Of a stretch of DNA of 8,491 nucleotides, positions 6,123-8,491 are shown piece after piece. The stretch spans positions 1 to 8,491 of the forward strand of contig JAGLNB010000010.1 of the NCBI GenBank assembly GCA_023139715.1, read 5' to 3'. The stretch's first letter is position 1, and every line of letters starts with the position of its first letter. The stretch is from Planctomycetota bacterium. GTDB taxonomy: Bacteria; Planctomycetota; Phycisphaerae; Sedimentisphaerales; Anaerobacaceae. A program made the position numbers and the translations under genes. The notes under the pieces were generated by a model that saw only the letters and a list, made by a program, of their open reading frames with translations, was not told the origin of the DNA and ran no database searches.

Positions 6123-6790
6123 TTAACTCAAAAAGTATCGCCCACCTTTGGCAATCACTTAGCAGTATCAAATTGGCAGCTGCCTGTATTTGTTTATTTA
6201 TTTTGAGCGGTTGTATCTACACTGATGAGCCGATGCCGAAAATAACCTATGATTATAATACCCAGGTTGCTTCGCCGAAATTTTCTAAACCAATTCCCAA
6301 GCCGCAAAATTTTCCGGCAGACTGGAAAAGACACGTCAAATCAGGAAAAAAATGGACGGCTATTGTGATACATCATTCCGGCACAAAAAATGGAAATTCA
6401 GCTATTTTTGATAAGTGGCACAGGGAAGGCAATCATTGGGAGGGCGTTGGCTATGATTTTGTCATCGGCAACGGCACTGATAGTCGTGATGGCAAGGTGG
6501 AAGTAACTTTTCGTTGGCGCAAGCAGAAGACCGGTGCTCATTGCGGCGGAACGCCCGGGAATTGGGCGAATAGAGAAGCGGTTGGCATTTGCCTTGTCGG
6601 CAATTTCAATAATACCGTTCCCTCTTCGCAGCAGATGCAGTCATTGGCTGCGTTGATTAATTTTCTTCACAGCGATTACGGCATACCGAAAAATCGCATT
6701 TACGGCCACGGCACAACTCCGGGATGCAATACCGATTGTCCGGGAAGAAATTTTCCGATGGCTAAGCTAAAATCAATGCTCAACTTCTAA
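6119..6790 (+). CDS. lipoprotein N-acetylmuramoyl-L-alanine amidase (amidase-2/PGRP fold)
   Basis: The 223-residue product has a signal peptide with hydrophobic core LAAACICLFILSGC and a lipobox LSG-C32, so it should be lipidated at Cys32 and anchored in the membrane. A proline-rich linker (about 38-66) leads to an amidase-2/PGRP catalytic domain (about 78-223). Zinc ligands are H85 (in VIHHS), H197 (GHGTTPG) and C207 (CPGR). Tyr112 in GYDFVIGN fits the catalytic tyrosine. The enzyme would cut between muramic acid and L-Ala of peptidoglycan in the periplasm. The residue after Cys is Ile, not Asp, which by the E. coli rule would allow outer-membrane sorting. The start overlaps the kinase stop as ATGA. 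The signal would be processed by LspA, encoded about 700 bases downstream. Confidence 0.9.
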   Translation: MINSKSIAHLWQSLSSIKLAAACICLFILSGCIYTDEPMPKITYDYNTQVASPKFSKPIPKPQNFPADWKRHVKSGKKWTAIVIHHSGTKNGNSAIFDKWHREGNHWEGVGYDFVIGNGTDSRDGKVEVTFRWRKQKTGAHCGGTPGNWANREAVGICLVGNFNNTVPSSQQMQSLAALINFLHSDYGIPKNRIYGHGTTPGCNTDCPGRNFPMAKLKSMLNF

Positions 6791-6797
6791 ATTTTTT

Positions 6798-6834
6798 AGC
6801 AGTTGCCATTTTCGATAAACAAAAAACGACTGCT
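6798..6834 (+). terminator. weak hairpin after the amidase gene, possible transcription end
   Basis: AGCAGTTG (6798-6805) pairs with CGACTGCT (6827-6834) as eight base pairs including one G-U, around a 21-base loop, 7 bases after the amidase stop. There is no following T-run and the loop is long, so intrinsic termination here is only a possibility. Confidence 0.25.
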
Positions 6835-6874
6835 TTCAAACTCTCAAAAAAAGTCCGATAAATCCACGTTTTAT

Positions 6875-6902
6875 TTGACCTATTATCCTTTTTTCATTAA
6901 AT
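6875..6902 (+). promoter_or_regulatory. possible promoter for the 154-residue protein gene
   Basis: TTGACC (6875-6880) with a 16-base spacer to TTAAAT (6897-6902) would start RNA near 6909. A better -10, TATGAT (6928-6933), lies further downstream but has no -35 at the right distance. Either suggests that the 6987 gene has its own promoter in the 196-base gap after the amidase. Confidence 0.35.
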
Positions 6903-6986
6903 CGAGCTGCAAAGGTTAAGTTTGGTGTATGATTATACCGAAAAACAGGCAGGTGCTTTTCGATACTTAATGAAGGAGCTATTGAA

Positions 6987-7451
6987 ATGGACAGATACGA
7001 TTTGCCTTTCTCTTCTCGTTATATGCTGACCGAAAAGATAGCGAGACATATTTTTGCAAGTCTTCCTCAAAATGATTCGATAGTTGTGATTGTCGATAGA
7101 GACGGCAACTATTGGCCGAGCAATTCGGAAAGTTTTTCAGCTTTGAATATCAGCAGTTTTTTCTTACAGCAGATTTGTGCCAAGGTTGACGATTCTACCG
7201 AGCCGGTTCTAACGCAGTTTAATGACAGCAGTATTATCGCTGCGCATCTAACTACAGGGCGAACTGATTGCGGATACGTTTTTCTTATTATGCCGAATCG
7301 CAGTCCTGAATCGACTCTGGAAAATATTGACCTGCTCGAAATGCTGCTTAGCCAGATTACGCTGATTGCTACGCTTGCCGAAAAAAACAATCTGCTTTAT
7401 GAACTTGGGCTAAAGCACAGCGATATGTATAATAATAGCGAAGCATTTTAG
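6987..7451 (+). CDS. conserved-looking soluble protein of unknown function, possible GAF/PAS-like fold
   Basis: I do not recognise this 154-residue protein. It has no signal or membrane segment. The likely layout is an N-terminal helix, a strand SIVVIVDRDGNYW (31-43), a helical stretch, paired strands around SSIIAAHLTTGRTDCGYVFLIMP (81-103), and a long C-terminal helix (about 110-140, ENIDLLEMLLSQITLIATLAEKNNLL). Strands followed by a leucine-rich exit helix resemble single small sensor domains such as GAF, but no binding motif is visible, so this is only a fold guess. The start is well supported by AAGGAG (6973-6978), 8 bases before the ATG. It sits between the partner-switch/amidase unit and lspA, and could be a sensor input for the STAS/kinase pair; that link is inference from position only. 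Confidence 0.7.
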   Translation: MDRYDLPFSSRYMLTEKIARHIFASLPQNDSIVVIVDRDGNYWPSNSESFSALNISSFFLQQICAKVDDSTEPVLTQFNDSSIIAAHLTTGRTDCGYVFLIMPNRSPESTLENIDLLEMLLSQITLIATLAEKNNLLYELGLKHSDMYNNSEAF

Positions 7452-7469
7452 CGCTGCTGATAATTTGAA

Positions 7470-7497
7470 TTGTTTTTGCGGCCATAATTGCTACAAT
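7470..7497 (+). promoter_or_regulatory. candidate promoter placing the lspA RNA start at its ATG
   Basis: TTGTTT (7470-7475) and TACAAT (7492-7497, five of six to consensus) are 16 bases apart. A start seven bases after the -10 falls exactly on the A of ATG 7504, which would give a leaderless mRNA and explain why lspA lacks a ribosome site. Confidence 0.4.
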
Positions 7498-7503
7498 CTG
7501 CTC

Positions 7504-8088
7504 ATGGCTGATTTGCAGAAACAAAATAATAGTTCCCCAAAAAATGACGGCGTATTATTTCGCCTGTTTTCTCTTACGAAATTCCCTGATTTATCTACTC
7601 AGCTTATTTTCTGGCTCTTGATAATTGTTGGCGTTGCAGCTGACCTATGGACAAAGGCGGCGGTTTTTAATTTAATTGACAGGCAGGGCAGGATTACCAT
7701 TATTGACGGTTTTTTTCAGTTTGTTCAGGTTCAAAATCCTGGAGCTGCCTTTGGAATTGCCGTTGGCCAGCGGCCGTTCTTAATTGCAGCTTCGATTCTT
7801 GCACTTGTGGTAATTTTTATAGTTTTTCTTTTCAGCGGCAATGAGCATAAAATTCTCTACATTTCGCTTGGCCTTTTTTCAGCTGGTGTGTGTGGCAATC
7901 TTTACGACAGGATTTTTAATGACGGCCTGGTTCGTGATTTCATTGATATTGTTTATTGGCCGGGTCGACATTGGCCGGCATTTAATGTGGCAGATAGTAT
8001 GCTTTGTGTTAGCGTTGGCCTGATGATTATTTCAAATCTTTTTATTGAGAGTCATCATTCTCAAAAACATTCTCAGCAGCATAAATAG
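7504..8088 (+). CDS. lspA: lipoprotein signal peptidase II
   Basis: This 194-residue inner-membrane aspartyl protease removes signal peptides from prolipoproteins after lipidation. It has four hydrophobic segments and the conserved blocks in order: DLWTKA (D47, K51), QNPGAAFG (N78), GNLYDR (131-136), VRDFID and FNVADS. The catalytic pair should be D145 and D164. It carries about 30 extra hydrophilic residues before TM1, longer than the common E. coli-type protein. I use the ATG at 7504. An in-frame TTG at 7465 is possible but has no ribosome site, and its first 13 residues (MNCFCGHNCYNLL) are unlike the family. The gene ends 47 bases inside the opposite-strand DUF151 gene. The lipoprotein amidase upstream is an obvious substrate. 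Confidence 0.93.
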   Translation: MADLQKQNNSSPKNDGVLFRLFSLTKFPDLSTQLIFWLLIIVGVAADLWTKAAVFNLIDRQGRITIIDGFFQFVQVQNPGAAFGIAVGQRPFLIAASILALVVIFIVFLFSGNEHKILYISLGLFSAGVCGNLYDRIFNDGLVRDFIDIVYWPGRHWPAFNVADSMLCVSVGLMIISNLFIESHHSQKHSQQHK

Positions 8089-8440
8089 GTGTCCCCGCTG
8101 CAACGGCAAGTGCGATAGCATCTGATGGCCGCGAATCGATTTTAATTATTTGCTCGTTTTTCTTTAAGTGAATTTCGGCATAAAACGTATTATTTTGCAG
8201 GTCGCATATAACCACTTTTTCCACGCCGCCGCTGGTTTTTTCGATTATATCTGCAAGTAAATCGTGTGTCATTGGCCTCTGCGGCTCGATGCCTTTTAAT
8301 TTACGGTCTATAGCGAAAATTTCAACGATTCCTATAACGATTGGGATAGTGCGCTGGCCGTTTTTTTCTTTTAAGACGATTACCTGCTGGTCGGATGCTT
8401 CATTGATGATTATGCGTGACAATTCAACTTCAACATCCAT
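8042..8440 (-). CDS. bifunctional nuclease (BFN/DUF151) domain protein
   Basis: This 132-residue protein is a complete single DUF151 domain. Motifs in order are VELSRIIINE (5-14), IPIVIGIVE (32-40), RPMTHDLL (55-62), TFYA (85-88) and IDSRPSDAIALA (101-112), closing with TPIYAAENVF. The family is named for DNase and RNase activity shown in plant members; in bacteria the role is largely unknown. It is cytoplasmic, with no signal or membrane segment. The ATG at 8438-8440 gives the normal family N-terminus, and a GGCGGTG stretch (8447-8453) may serve as ribosome site. Its last 15 codons lie over the end of lspA on the other strand (8042-8088). Any promoter must lie near or beyond the right edge. 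Confidence 0.92.
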   Translation of the reverse strand: MDVEVELSRIIINEASDQQVIVLKEKNGQRTIPIVIGIVEIFAIDRKLKGIEPQRPMTHDLLADIIEKTSGGVEKVVICDLQNNTFYAEIHLKKNEQIIKIDSRPSDAIALAVAAGTPIYAAENVFENDDSQ

Positions 8441-8491
8441 TTTGGCACCGCCGTGTAATTGGTTATTATTTTGTTTTTTTGTTTAGCCCCG

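Overview
This 8.5 kb window is bacterial chromosome with densely packed short operons on both strands and no tRNA, rRNA, CRISPR array or insertion sequence that I can recognise. The gene set (LemA with an HtpX-type protease, zinc-ribbon protein, SLC6-like transporter, STAS/RsbW-type switch, LspA, DUF151 nuclease) and the style of the proteins suggest a moderate-GC member of the Planctomycetota, perhaps Phycisphaerae. That placement is inference from resemblance; there is no marker gene here to prove it.

Region 1-1779, minus strand: a promoter at about 1748-1779 reads leftwards through a two-zinc-ribbon protein (1312-1704), lemA (712-1269), an AT-rich small membrane protein (221-697) and the start of an M48/HtpX-type membrane protease cut by the window edge (1-233). 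The spacing (42, 14 and -13 bases) suggests one membrane-stress or protein-quality operon.

Region 1800-4719, plus strand: a good sigma70-type promoter (1800-1828) precedes an amidohydrolase-2 family protein that lacks two usual active-site residues, then a 676-residue sodium-dependent NSS/SLC6 transporter with a four-helix C-terminal extension. A MazG-like pyrophosphohydrolase (4721-4990, minus) converges on it, with one base between the stop codons.

Region 4991-5295 is a 305-base intergenic stretch. It holds a near-consensus promoter (5076-5104) and then a 161-base block bounded by a 15-base inverted repeat (14 of 15 matching), with internal hairpins including a C(UUCG)G tetraloop. It is either a structured 5' leader or a small palindromic repeat element, and it is the strongest unexplained signal in the window.

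Region 5296-6790, plus strand: a STAS anti-sigma antagonist, an RsbW/SpoIIAB-like ATP-binding anti-sigma kinase and a lipoprotein peptidoglycan amidase lie head to tail, the last two overlapping as ATGA. This puts a partner-switching module in one transcription unit with a cell-wall enzyme; no sigma factor is present in the window.

Region 6987-8491: an unrecognised 154-residue protein is followed by lspA, the signal peptidase that would process the lipoprotein amidase. lspA has no Shine-Dalgarno and appears to have a promoter placed for leaderless transcription. A DUF151/bifunctional-nuclease protein lies on the minus strand, and its 3' end overlaps that of lspA by 47 bases.
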